From: an uncultured Eubacteriales bacterium
Lineage (GTDB): Bacteria > Bacillota > Clostridia > Oscillospirales > Oscillospiraceae
DNA: 22,416 nucleotides
Assembly (NCBI GenBank): GCA_900556935.1
Contig: USQL01000034.1
Coordinates: forward strand, 1-22,416
Direction: 5' to 3'
Shown here: positions 7,801 to 15,497 of the stretch, piece after piece
How the letters are laid out: each line of letters begins with the position of its first letter
How positions within the stretch are numbered: the first letter of the stretch is position 1
The notes under the pieces: model-generated
Told to the model about the DNA's origin: nothing
The model's input: the letters and a program-made list of their open reading frames with translations, nothing else
Databases searched by the model: none
Made by a program: the position numbers and the translations under genes

Positions 7801-8580
7801 CTATTCAAGCCATACTTTGCTGATGTTCAAATATTGCTCCCGAGAACCGGAGGCCCAGAACTGAATGTAGTGTGTGCCGGTGATGGAGCTGCAATCAATG
7901 GCGTAGGTGTTGTAACTCTGGAACTCCACATGGGCGAGATACCCGTCACCACTATAAGCGTTGTCTGTAATACCGGCGTGCGCGACGTAGGAGCCACCGG
8001 AGTTGGCACCTTGGCCGGAACCTGTAAATTTTAGCGTATTGTGCCCGTCAAAATTCACGGCCCAATTGGAGCGAATATAGATAGTTCCATATTCATTTTG
8101 GTAATGCAGTGCAGGGCTGGTAGAGAACTGAATGCCTCCGGATGCAATCCAGCCACCGGTATAGGCAGCGTACTGGTCGCCGTTATAGAACAATGTGCCG
8201 TCCCAAGGCGGCGTGTACTTGTACGTGCTGAACTGTACCCATTTACCACTCTTGTACACGTATGCTTCCATTTGGTACCATTGCCCATTGATTTGCTGCC
8301 AGCACCATTTTGGCCAGAATAGAAGCGAAATGCCATTTCCATCCTTTACTAGATTGATAACATCCGTGTTCCACGCTTCGGAGACAATGTAAACAAACCC
8401 GTTTCCTGGAAACCATGTCGGCTGTGTGTTCACCCAATAATTCAGTTCAAATGTTGTAATCGGCGTAGTCGTCTTAACATAAAAGTCATACTCCCTCGGG
8501 CTCGCCGGAGGTGTCGTCCCGCCGTACACCCGATACCGCAGCCGGTCCTTGCCGCCCATGGCGTTTGTCATGCCTATCAA
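7801..8580 (-). CDS. Tail fibre tip / receptor-binding-type protein, paralogue 1
   Basis: 259 residues, aligned end to end by eye with the next gene: same start (MIGMTNAMGGKDRL versus MIGKTNGGGGRDRF), YGGTTPPASPREYDFYV, FPGNGFVYI, YQMEAYVYKSGKWVQFSTY, PPWDGTLFYNGDQY.AYTGGW, and both end KVWLE / KIWLE. The head and tail are well conserved while the middle differs, as expected for diverging receptor-binding tips. The start is TTG 8580 with GAGGAGG 8 nt upstream, fixed by the paralogue's N-terminus. Confidence 0.7.
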   Translation of the reverse strand: MIGMTNAMGGKDRLRYRVYGGTTPPASPREYDFYVKTTTPITTFELNYWVNTQPTWFPGNGFVYIVSEAWNTDVINLVKDGNGISLLFWPKWCWQQINGQWYQMEAYVYKSGKWVQFSTYKYTPPWDGTLFYNGDQYAAYTGGWIASGGIQFSTSPALHYQNEYGTIYIRSNWAVNFDGHNTLKFTGSGQGANSGGSYVAHAGITDNAYSGDGYLAHVEFQSYNTYAIDCSSITGTHYIQFWASGSREQYLNISKVWLE

Positions 8581-8599
8581 GTTATCATCCTCCTCACCT

Positions 8600-9964
8600 T
8601 CAAGCCTTCAGGCAGATGATTGTCGGAATGGTGATAGCCACACTCGGGGCGTATTCCGCGTAAATGGTGATTTTGCCATCTTTCGTTGCGCAAATCCCAG
8701 CCAGATTGTAATTATCAATGTCGTCCGGGTTGAACGTCACGGTGGCATATAGGTCGCTGGTCACACCGGCCAGCGCAATATCCGCATACCTGGTTCTGGT
8801 CACCCCGGCGAACCCAGCACCGCTGCCCCATGCTGATGCGGGAACCGTAATGTTTTGGTACACAATCGGCTTGAGCGCAACCTCCGCCTTTTTGGCATAC
8901 TCAGTGGCTACTCCAAACCCATCCAGCTTGGCCTTGTCGGCCTTTGCCATCAGCCCATCCGAAGAGGCCGTAGCGGCAGGATAGGTCGTGTCTGTAAATT
9001 TGGCGTTGGCTGGGACGTTGGATTCCACCGTATGTTCATTGACCTTCGCTGCATTTGTGGCCGTATCAGCGTTGCCTTGCAGCGCACCGACAAATTTGGC
9101 GGTTGGTCCCTTTGCGATAACCGGCCCAAAGATATTGCCACCACGAATATCCAGCGCGCCAAGACCTTCGGATGGTTTCATGGATGGTCTGTGATCTCGC
9201 AGCTGCACCGCACAAATGGGCAGGAACCCTTCGCGGAATGATCCAGTAGAATCGGCCTTACTTATGGTAATGCGTATTCCGCGGATATTGCCGTAAGCCG
9301 CGTTCCCATGAATTCCATCGTTATACCAAACCGGCACAATTATGCCGTTTAGAATATCGTTGACATTTGTACGCTCAACAACGGTCATCCACTCCCAAAC
9401 ATTTGTGCTGTTGTTTTGCGCCAGAACTTCAACCTTATAGGATTGGACTTTTCCATAGCTGCTGTATAATCTGTGCTGGAAAAACCACAGAGATAACGTA
9501 TCTGTTGCGGTGATGCTGCTGTTATCTGAAGTCCGAATGGTCAGAACCCATGGCGTTGTTTCCAGATTCGCAGTATAAAGCATGAAATTAGATGCAAAAT
9601 TGTTATCGAACAAACCTTCAATTTGTTTCCCAGATATATCCCTTGGCTCCTTTACAAGCGATGCGTAGTTGCTTGTGACAGTATACTTGGGGTTTAAGTC
9701 TGCGCAATAAAGATAGTCACCTTGGGCTGTAAGCGCTTTTATCCCATTAAAGACGGACGTTCGGCCATTCATGTCCACAAGCCGGGCATGTGACGGCGAG
9801 GCACTTTTATCAGTAACTATTATATCCAGCGCAGTACCTAAGCACAAAGAGTTCCAAAACTCTACGCCACCCGTTACTGTACCACCAGTCTTCGGCAAAA
9901 ACGTCGCCTTGCACTTATTGATGATCCATTGTACGGCACTTTTGGACAACGTTGTATAGCCCAT
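8600..9964 (-). CDS. Tail fibre / adhesin, 454 aa, with IYAE-type C-terminal domain
   Basis: Residues 1-40 hold a fibre-like start (FLPKTGGTVTGGVEF). Residues 60-280 form a beta-rich region with jelly-roll-like spacing, possibly carbohydrate-binding. About 290-350 carry AKFVGALQGNADTATNAAKV and ANAKFTDTTYPAATASSDGL, words typical of phage tail fibres. The last 80 residues (ITVPASAW, DIALAGVTSDLYATVTFNPD, KITIYAEYAP) form a domain that recurs at the end of the 239-aa protein at 11327-12046. AAAGGAGG precedes ATG 9964. Together these indicate a trimeric fibre. Confidence 0.72.
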   Translation of the reverse strand: MGYTTLSKSAVQWIINKCKATFLPKTGGTVTGGVEFWNSLCLGTALDIIVTDKSASPSHARLVDMNGRTSVFNGIKALTAQGDYLYCADLNPKYTVTSNYASLVKEPRDISGKQIEGLFDNNFASNFMLYTANLETTPWVLTIRTSDNSSITATDTLSLWFFQHRLYSSYGKVQSYKVEVLAQNNSTNVWEWMTVVERTNVNDILNGIIVPVWYNDGIHGNAAYGNIRGIRITISKADSTGSFREGFLPICAVQLRDHRPSMKPSEGLGALDIRGGNIFGPVIAKGPTAKFVGALQGNADTATNAAKVNEHTVESNVPANAKFTDTTYPAATASSDGLMAKADKAKLDGFGVATEYAKKAEVALKPIVYQNITVPASAWGSGAGFAGVTRTRYADIALAGVTSDLYATVTFNPDDIDNYNLAGICATKDGKITIYAEYAPSVAITIPTIICLKA

Positions 9965-9982
9965 ACGCCCGCCTCCTTTCGA

Positions 9983-10717
9983 TTACGTTCCCCACATGGT
10001 CTCCAGGTCCTTGTCCGTAAGCTCCACCAGGTCCGTCTTCAGCACATAGCCGCTCAAATCCACGTCGGTGTTACCAATTTTCTCATAAGAACTCTTGCTG
10101 GCAACCCAGACGTATTCGTCGTAATTGTCCTTGGTGCCATGCGCATGGGCAACCAAGTAGATAACGCCTTTGGCTCCGGTGGTGGGCAGACTCTCCACAA
10201 CCTGAATGTCAATTCCGGTAATGCCGCTCAGGCTCTCTCTGATAGCCGCCTGAACCTGGGTTGCGGTCTGGTAGCCCTTGCCGGTGATTTTGGTCTCCAC
10301 CTGGGCCGCCGTCTGGTAACCGTAGCTCTCTACGGTGCTTTTGACATTGGCCGCCGTCTGGTAACCTTTATCAGTGATGGTCTTGTTCACCTGTGCTGCG
10401 GTCTGGTAGCCGTAGCCCTCGATTTTCTCTCCAATCTGGGCATCTGTGGGAACTGTCACGTCTACCGCCCGGGTGGAATCTACGGTCAACGCTGTCCCGT
10501 TGACCTTAACCGCAGTAATGACGTTTTTCTCAGCACCAACCTTTTTCAGGTCCGCAACCCCCGCCACAGCGCCGTCATAGCTGGTTTTCAGCGCGGCGGT
10601 CAAATCGTTGGTACTCAGCCCTTTCCCGCTTACCTTGTCCACCTTGCCGCTCAGAGCGTTCTTGATTTTGGTAATCAGCGCAGCGCCCCAGGCTTTCGAA
10701 AGCACTTCTGTTGCCAT
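9983..10717 (-). CDS. Repeat-containing tail fibre protein, 244 aa
   Basis: Residues 1-100 are fibre-like (KVDKVSGKGLSTNDLTAALK, NGTALTVDSTRAVDVTVP). Residues 102-161 are four 15-residue repeats with core GYQTAxxV, expected to form a thin triple-stranded or helical shaft. Residues 170-244 contain PTTGAKGVIYLVAH, EYVWVASKSSYEKIGNTDVDL, a C-terminal module frequent in Firmicutes phage fibres. It ends LTDKDLETMWGT, resembling the end of the 99-aa protein at 10730-11029 (FEYMWDTTEI). A strong GGAGG precedes ATG 10717. Structural role in the tail is well supported; receptor specificity is unknown. Confidence 0.75.
   Translation of the reverse strand: MATEVLSKAWGAALITKIKNALSGKVDKVSGKGLSTNDLTAALKTSYDGAVAGVADLKKVGAEKNVITAVKVNGTALTVDSTRAVDVTVPTDAQIGEKIEGYGYQTAAQVNKTITDKGYQTAANVKSTVESYGYQTAAQVETKITGKGYQTATQVQAAIRESLSGITGIDIQVVESLPTTGAKGVIYLVAHAHGTKDNYDEYVWVASKSSYEKIGNTDVDLSGYVLKTDLVELTDKDLETMWGT
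10235..10414 (-). repeat. Four tandem 45-bp repeats in a fibre gene
   Basis: Codes for YGYQTAAQVNKTITD, KGYQTAANVKSTVES, YGYQTAAQVETKITG and KGYQTATQVQAAIRE (residues 102-161 of the 244-aa fibre protein). Repeats 1 and 3, and 2 and 4, resemble each other most, suggesting duplication of a 90-bp pair. Repeat number could vary between relatives. Confidence 0.85.
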
Positions 10718-10729
10718 TTACATCTCCTC

Positions 10730-11029
10730 CTAAATTTCCGTGGTATCCCACATGTATTCAAAATCCGCCGCCCCCAGCAGCGCCCCCGCCGGAACTGCCC
10801 CCACATCCTCCGCCGTGTACTCCGGCGGCGTAGGGCTTTTCGCCCAGTTCGGCACAGTCGGGTCGGTCTCCACCATATCCCCAACGATTGTCTCCCCGTT
10901 CAGCTTCGGCTTGTCCTCCAGGTCGTTGTAGCTGCGGCTCACCCGCATTTCGTCAACCATGTCCACGTCAAACCCGGGGCCCTCTGAAAAAGTAACGGAA
11001 AATTCAATCCCATCCGGTTCGAACATCAC
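10730..11029 (-). CDS. Small fibre/baseplate-associated protein, 99 aa
   Basis: Contains SRSYNDLEDKPKLNGETIVG, a form of the 'YNDLxNKPxINGxxL' motif widespread in phage fibre and baseplate proteins of Firmicutes, followed by a linker and EYTAEDVGAVPAGALLG. It starts at GTG 11029 (7 nt after GGAGG), overlapping the upstream stop as GTGA; ATG 11026 is possible. Likely a fibre-attachment or linker subunit; the exact role is unknown. Confidence 0.65.
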   Translation of the reverse strand: MMFEPDGIEFSVTFSEGPGFDVDMVDEMRVSRSYNDLEDKPKLNGETIVGDMVETDPTVPNWAKSPTPPEYTAEDVGAVPAGALLGAADFEYMWDTTEI

Positions 11030-11322
11030 AGCGCCGCCTCCTTCAGAATCCGGTTGACCGTGGTGGTCATAATCTTGGACCGCATCACGTTGGAGCCAAT
11101 CCGAACCGCCAGCTGAATCTCCACGCCGCTGTTGCCCTTCAGCCGCAAGGTCTCTTCCTGACTCAGTTTCACCCGTAGCTTTCGCCCGTCCTTCTCCATG
11201 TCAGAAAGCCCCTTGTCAATGACGATAGTCCCGCTTTGGGCAAACGTGGCAAACGCATCGTCGATTTCGGAGGTATCAAACTGCAGCGTAAAAGTAAAAG
11301 TCGGTGTTGTTCCTCGAAACAT
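11026..11322 (-). CDS. Small phage tail-associated protein, 98 aa
   Basis: Begins MFRGTTPTFTFTLQFDTSEI, the start of a family seen beside fibre genes in many Firmicutes phages ('RGTTPThxFxLPFD'). It has IVIDKG in the middle, then KLRVKLSQEETLRLKGNSGVEIQLAVRI. Predicted all-beta. A GAGGTGA ribosome site precedes ATG 11322. It is translationally coupled to the 99-aa gene below. Baseplate or fibre-head role is inferred from position only. Confidence 0.65.
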   Translation of the reverse strand: MFRGTTPTFTFTLQFDTSEIDDAFATFAQSGTIVIDKGLSDMEKDGRKLRVKLSQEETLRLKGNSGVEIQLAVRIGSNVMRSKIMTTTVNRILKEAAL

Positions 11323-11326
11323 ATGT

Positions 11327-12046
11327 TCACCTCAGCAATACAACGCTCGAAAGCGTAACCGTCCGATTGGGCACACTTTCCGCGTAAATCTGCACATATC
11401 CCGCCGCCACGGCGCAGTCCTGGGAGAACTGGAAATCCTTCCGGTCCGCCACGGCGAAATCTACCTCTGGATACATGTCCTGTGTAGCCCCGGAAATGGG
11501 CACGTTTGCGCTGTAGGGATAGTCGCTATCCCCCAGAATTCCGCCCTGTTTCCAAAGGGAAGTCGGAACGGAAACATTGGTGTATTTCAGGATTTTCCCG
11601 TCCACATACCCCTTTGTCGCGGCATCCGCTGCATCCGTGGGAGTTCCAACATTCTTGATAAGGTTCCCGCCCATGCTCAGAACACCGCCCAGAGTACCGC
11701 CATCCTTGCTGAACTGATTTTCTGTAGCGCTCTGGATGGCCTTGTCTACATAGTTCTTGGTCGTAGCGTCGGTGCTCTCCGTGGGCTCCCGCAGGCCGAA
11801 AAGCCGGCACAGGTTGATGTTCAGGTCGCCCAGCAGATTTCCGCCGGTCAGAAAGGCACCGTCCGTTCCCAAAAGAGCGTTGAGTTTCTGCACCAGCGTG
11901 TTCAGATAGGCCTTTACAAGGTTCCCACCCTTGTCAAACTCCGCTTGCAGTTCCTTCCAATCCATGTTGTTGTCAGAGCCGGGAGAATCCCCAAGCTTCT
12001 GAATAATGTCCATGTCCTCGTCGAACATGGGGAATTTTTCGGCCAC
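11327..12046 (-). CDS. Tail fibre-like protein, 239 aa
   Basis: Residues 65-150 contain two copies of a fibre repeat ending DATTKNYVD and DAATKGYVD, a phage tail-fibre signature, each preceded by a Gly-rich 'GGNLLG/GGNLIK' turn. The last 80 residues (VSVPTSLW, YVQIYAESVP) form the domain shared with the 454-aa fibre. The start is GTG 12046, two bases inside the end of the portal gene's intergenic gap, with GGGGGC upstream. As the first gene after portal it may be the fibre closest to the tail hub. Confidence 0.72.
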   Translation of the reverse strand: MAEKFPMFDEDMDIIQKLGDSPGSDNNMDWKELQAEFDKGGNLVKAYLNTLVQKLNALLGTDGAFLTGGNLLGDLNINLCRLFGLREPTESTDATTKNYVDKAIQSATENQFSKDGGTLGGVLSMGGNLIKNVGTPTDAADAATKGYVDGKILKYTNVSVPTSLWKQGGILGDSDYPYSANVPISGATQDMYPEVDFAVADRKDFQFSQDCAVAAGYVQIYAESVPNRTVTLSSVVLLR

Positions 12047-12049
12047 AAT

Positions 12050-13741
12050 TTATGCCCCCTCTCGGTTTAGCGCTCTTTGCAAACTCCCGTTCCCAGGTCC
12101 GCCGTTGGGCGCAATGTCCTGGGAAGTGTTTCCGGTGGTGTCCATACTCATCCCGGTCCCGCTGCCCATAGGCATAGCCGGACCTTGGGCCGCTTTCAGC
12201 TCCTCAATCAAAGACTGCTTGTCCATGATGTAGCCCTCCGGCACCCGCTTCAGGAATTGCAGAACGTTGATATGCCTGTTCATAAGCAGGTTCTCCAACG
12301 TCTGCATGTTGGCAATTTCGGACCAATAAGAGCTGGCTCCCACGTCAATCTTTACGGAAATCTGGATGTCTTGCAGCGTGGAAAAGTCAAAGGGAACGGT
12401 TCCCTGCTGTACCGGCAGCTCCATCCCCAGGGGCTGGCTGCCAACGGCATCCATTTTCAGCTCCTTTTCCACCATCCTGGTCCCGTAGTAACAGGCCATC
12501 ATGTCAATCCAAATCCGGCAAGCGTCCTCCATGCACTGGTAGTCCTGCTGTTTGGTCATTTCCATGGGCGTTGCCGCCGCCCGCTGTAAGGCGATAATGG
12601 CGCTGGTGTTGTCCGGTCGGCTGTCGCCCATGGCAACGTCAGAAGCCCCTAAAAGCGTGTGGGTCTTGTCAAAGGATAGCTCAATAAACTGGGCAATCTG
12701 TGGGCTTACAGAGGCCCCTTCAATGACTTTCGCCACCCCGTCCACGTTCCCGCTGACCCCGATAGCCTGCCCCACGTCTCCGGACCAGCTGGAAACCTTG
12801 GTCTTGTCGTATACGTACTTGGGGAATGCCGTAGTTAAAAGGCTGATGCCCACCAGGGCAAACATTTTATTGATGAATTTCTGGTTGGGCAGCAGTCCCG
12901 TTACCATGGCCTGTCCGTGGTAGCAGTCCCGCACGTAGTCCCAGTTCAGCCATACAAGCGGGTAATACTTCATTCCCGTGTCGTAAGGCTTGCGAATCAG
13001 GGCGGTTTCCGTGGCCTCCGCCGCCCAGATGGTTTTTGTCTCCCGGTTACGGAAGTAATAGGTCAGAACCGTTACCTTGTCGTCGGTGTAGCTGTCATAG
13101 GTGTTCTGGAATTTTTCGGAATCGGGCCGGATATCCTCGGCCTTCCCGTCGCCTTCCTCCTCCACCCGGTATCGCACATCCTCCACAAGCTCCCGGCGCA
13201 CCAGGATAATGTGGGGCTGTTTCTGCACTTCCTTGGTATTCGGATTGCCGAACAGCACACGGATATTGTCCAGCACCTCGGCGCAGATTTCCCCCTTCAC
13301 GTTCTGCCCGTTCTCAATGCTGGGGTCAAAGTAGAAGTGGATACAGCCGTCCCCAGTCACCGCGGCATTCCGCAGAAACTCCCGGTTCTTGGAAACAATT
13401 TTGCACCGCTCCATAATCTCCCGTACCTGCTGATTGATAACCCGGCAGATTTCCTCAACCTCTGTGCTGCTGTAGGGGGACACCCCGGGAAGGGCACTGC
13501 ACTGGATAGCCATGCTATCGGAGGTGATATTGGATACCTGGAAATTGATAACCCGCTTGAACATGTTGTAGGTGGGCGTTGGAAGGCCGTTGCTCTGCAC
13601 CCCTTCCCACTGGTTGCCAATAAAAAAATCCTCGTTGACCTTCACCGTGTCGTACAGACCGATGGCCTGGTTGAAGTGAAAGGCCGCGTCGTATTTCTTC
13701 AGGATTTCCTGCAATGTGGGAAGTTTCTGCTTATACGCCAT
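12050..13741 (-). CDS. Portal protein (P22-type)
   Basis: 563 residues. The N-terminal part contains EDFFIGNQWEGV and LPTPTYNMFKRVINFQVSNI; the middle has FLRNAAVTGDGCIHFYFDP, PLVWLNWDYVRDCYHGQAMV and GLLPNQKFINKMFALV; the C-terminus is Gly/Met/Asn-rich and disordered. This order (entry motif, 'GDG' beta strand, 'P-x-x-x-x-N' stem helix near 300) is that of podovirus/P22-like portals, which form the dodecameric DNA gate at one capsid vertex. I chose ATG 13741 over GTG 13750. It overlaps the upstream gene by 11 nt. Its location after, rather than before, the capsid gene is less common. Confidence 0.88.
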   Translation of the reverse strand: MAYKQKLPTLQEILKKYDAAFHFNQAIGLYDTVKVNEDFFIGNQWEGVQSNGLPTPTYNMFKRVINFQVSNITSDSMAIQCSALPGVSPYSSTEVEEICRVINQQVREIMERCKIVSKNREFLRNAAVTGDGCIHFYFDPSIENGQNVKGEICAEVLDNIRVLFGNPNTKEVQKQPHIILVRRELVEDVRYRVEEEGDGKAEDIRPDSEKFQNTYDSYTDDKVTVLTYYFRNRETKTIWAAEATETALIRKPYDTGMKYYPLVWLNWDYVRDCYHGQAMVTGLLPNQKFINKMFALVGISLLTTAFPKYVYDKTKVSSWSGDVGQAIGVSGNVDGVAKVIEGASVSPQIAQFIELSFDKTHTLLGASDVAMGDSRPDNTSAIIALQRAAATPMEMTKQQDYQCMEDACRIWIDMMACYYGTRMVEKELKMDAVGSQPLGMELPVQQGTVPFDFSTLQDIQISVKIDVGASSYWSEIANMQTLENLLMNRHINVLQFLKRVPEGYIMDKQSLIEELKAAQGPAMPMGSGTGMSMDTTGNTSQDIAPNGGPGNGSLQRALNREGA

Positions 13742-14258
13742 AGCGTTCACCGCCCGTCACACTGGCCTTGTTCCTGGCATTCTTGGCCGCCTCCATGGGG
13801 TCAAAGTTCATAATGGCGGATAACCCGGTGTTGAAGTCGTTCACGGCCCTGGCCGCTTCCAGCGCCGCCTCATAGTCGGGAACCATGCCGCTTTCCAGCT
13901 TCTCTAACCGTTTCAATACGTCGGCGAGTGTCCGGTCCACGGCATCGCTCAGATGTGTCAACGCCTCAGTGCGCTCCACTCTCTGCTTTGTGTAGACCTC
14001 ATGCGCGGCGGAGCTGGCCGCGGTGTCGGCGTAGTCCACAAACGCCTTGCTCTTTTCTTCCAACGTTTGCCGCTGCAGTTCCACCAGGTCGTCCAGCTCG
14101 TCAGCCTTGTCGTCCAGAGTGTCCACCGCCGCCACAACGCTTTCCAGCTGTCCTTTCATCTCAGAAAGCCGCTTCGCAAGCGTCACCAGCTGATAAATCA
14201 GGTTGATTTCCGCAATGGTCAGAATGCCAAGCACTGCCCAAAGAATATAACCGGTCAT
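13731..14258 (-). CDS. Membrane-anchored coiled-coil phage protein, 175 aa
   Basis: One N-terminal membrane helix (residues 3-27, GYILWAVLGILTIAEINLIYQL) is followed by a long coiled coil (28-130; LSEMKGQLESVVAAVDTLDD and so on) and a C-terminal tail that includes NFDPMEAAKNARNK. It sits between capsid and portal genes and overlaps the portal start, so stoichiometry may be linked. Membrane plus coil suggests an ejection or inner-head role, or a DNA-injection channel component; this is inference. ATG 14258 has AGGAGGG upstream. Confidence 0.6.
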   Translation of the reverse strand: MTGYILWAVLGILTIAEINLIYQLVTLAKRLSEMKGQLESVVAAVDTLDDKADELDDLVELQRQTLEEKSKAFVDYADTAASSAAHEVYTKQRVERTEALTHLSDAVDRTLADVLKRLEKLESGMVPDYEAALEAARAVNDFNTGLSAIMNFDPMEAAKNARNKASVTGGERYGV

Positions 14259-14281
14259 AGTTCCCTCCTGTATTTTCCAAA

Positions 14282-14304
14282 AGCCCCCGGAGTTGCCGGG
14301 GGCT
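14282..14304 (-). terminator. Hairpin/attenuator after the capsid gene
   Basis: Stem of 9 bp (AGCCCCCGG / CCGGGGGCT), loop of 5, followed on the minus strand by only TTT and then GGAAAA. The short U-run suggests partial termination, or protection of the capsid mRNA 3' end, with some read-through into the portal genes. Confidence 0.6.
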
Positions 14305-14312
14305 GGTATTCC

Positions 14313-15389
14313 TTACGCCTGGTCCTTGGCCGCCACACCGGAGGTGTAGAGACCGTCCTTCTTGGCACAGGCCCGCAGCTGGTCGCCGCTGGTGAGCTGC
14401 ACCGCGTCGGCGTACAGCTTGGCATCCTTGCTGTACCGGGGGTCGGCACCGTTCGTGGTGTAGTAGATGGCCGCGCCGACGGTGGTGGTGGTAATGGTGG
14501 CCTTCTTGCTGGTCACGGCAATGGTGGGGGTAGCGCAGACGGTCTCCGTCATGGAGCCTACCAGGATGCCGTCCGCCTTCTTGCCCAGTACGAAAGCGTC
14601 GTGGTACATCAGGAACTCCAGCAGGTCGCCGTTCACCCTCGGGGGGTCTACATGGCCCACAAACTTGTTGAGCTTCTTGGGGGCAATGGCCGCCTTGGGG
14701 TTCATCAGCATGAACTGAATGTTTTCGGGAATCAGTTCGTCAATGAAGGGCACCACGTCCATTCCGTAAAACCGGCCCACAGCACCCTTGACCAGAACCT
14801 CGTTTGCCAGGTTCTCAATCTTAATCCAGTGGTCGCCCAGGGCCAGCACGTCCAGGTACTTGTAGGGGATAATCAGGGCGGTTTTGCCGGAAACCCGCTT
14901 GTTCATCTGAGCGTTCCGGGCCTTAATGATGGTCTTTTCAATGGTTGCCGTGGTAGGCTCGGCATCCAGGGCATAGTGCATACCGGCATCCTTGGCCCAC
15001 TTGTCCATCCGGTAGCGGTCCAGATAGGGAATAATCCGCTCCTCCTTGTATGCCTGCATCACCTCTCCGGCCTTCTTCATGTTGAACTGGTCGGAGTTGT
15101 TGCCCCGGTCAATGGTCAGGCTCAGGGAAATCTCGTCCCCCATCTCAAAGGTCTGCATGTCGTCGGACACCTCGTAGGTGGTGCCGTACCGGCTGCCCTG
15201 GTCAATGCTCTTGGTCCGGTCGTACTTCTGCAGGGGGGTGGTCAGAATGCTGTTGACGTGTACCGTCCGCACCCCGGAAAACTCCTGGTCGATTTCGTGG
15301 TTATAAAGGCCGTCGGTCAGGGCCGCCACGTCAAAGCCCTTCATAAGCCGCTGCATGTACTTTTCGGAAAAATGAATCGTTTCGCTCAT
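14313..15389 (-). CDS. Major capsid protein with C-terminal Ig-like/CHB_HEX_C-type domain
   Basis: 358 residues, in the slot after scaffold. Text such as MHYALDAEPTTATIEKTIIK, IIPYKYLDVLALGDHWIKIE and GMDVVPFIDELIPEN reads as an HK97-fold coat protein. Residues 285-358 (CATPTIAVTSKKATITTTTV, AAIYYTTNGADPRYSKDAK) form an extra domain with the 'IYYTTNGxxP' word of chitobiase C-terminal (CHB_HEX_C) Ig-like folds, probably displayed on the capsid surface. ATG 15389 was chosen for its AAAGGAG site; the longer frame to 15479 would read through the terminator hairpin at 15437. Hairpins lie on both sides of the gene, which would allow it to be expressed at its own level. Confidence 0.85.
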   Translation of the reverse strand: MSETIHFSEKYMQRLMKGFDVAALTDGLYNHEIDQEFSGVRTVHVNSILTTPLQKYDRTKSIDQGSRYGTTYEVSDDMQTFEMGDEISLSLTIDRGNNSDQFNMKKAGEVMQAYKEERIIPYLDRYRMDKWAKDAGMHYALDAEPTTATIEKTIIKARNAQMNKRVSGKTALIIPYKYLDVLALGDHWIKIENLANEVLVKGAVGRFYGMDVVPFIDELIPENIQFMLMNPKAAIAPKKLNKFVGHVDPPRVNGDLLEFLMYHDAFVLGKKADGILVGSMTETVCATPTIAVTSKKATITTTTVGAAIYYTTNGADPRYSKDAKLYADAVQLTSGDQLRACAKKDGLYTSGVAAKDQA

Positions 15390-15436
15390 ATTCTGTACTC
15401 CTTTTCTTTGTTCCCGGCCATTCCGCCAAAAGAAAA

Positions 15437-15491
15437 AGCCAGCACCAATACTCCCAATGGAATATTGGCGCTGGCTCATTGGCGCTGGCTC
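15437..15491 (-). terminator. Intrinsic terminator with a duplicated 5' arm, scaffold-capsid gap
   Basis: On the minus strand two identical 14-mers (GAGCCAGCGCCAAT) stand in tandem (15464-15477 and 15478-15491). The second extends to a 14-bp stem with 15437-15450 (one G-U wobble that pairs only in minus-strand RNA), with a 12-nt loop, followed by CTTTTTCTTTT. Either copy can act as 5' arm, giving two registers of the hairpin. Confidence 0.75.
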
Positions 15492-15497
15492 GTGTTG

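Noticed and set aside
10235..10414. Regular 45-bp units considered as a CRISPR-like array
   Set aside because: They are in frame in a fibre gene, contiguous without spacers, and encode GYQTA protein repeats.
15390..15479. 30-residue N-terminal extension of the capsid frame
   Set aside because: It would translate the terminator hairpin, and has no ribosome site, while ATG 15389 has AAAGGAG.
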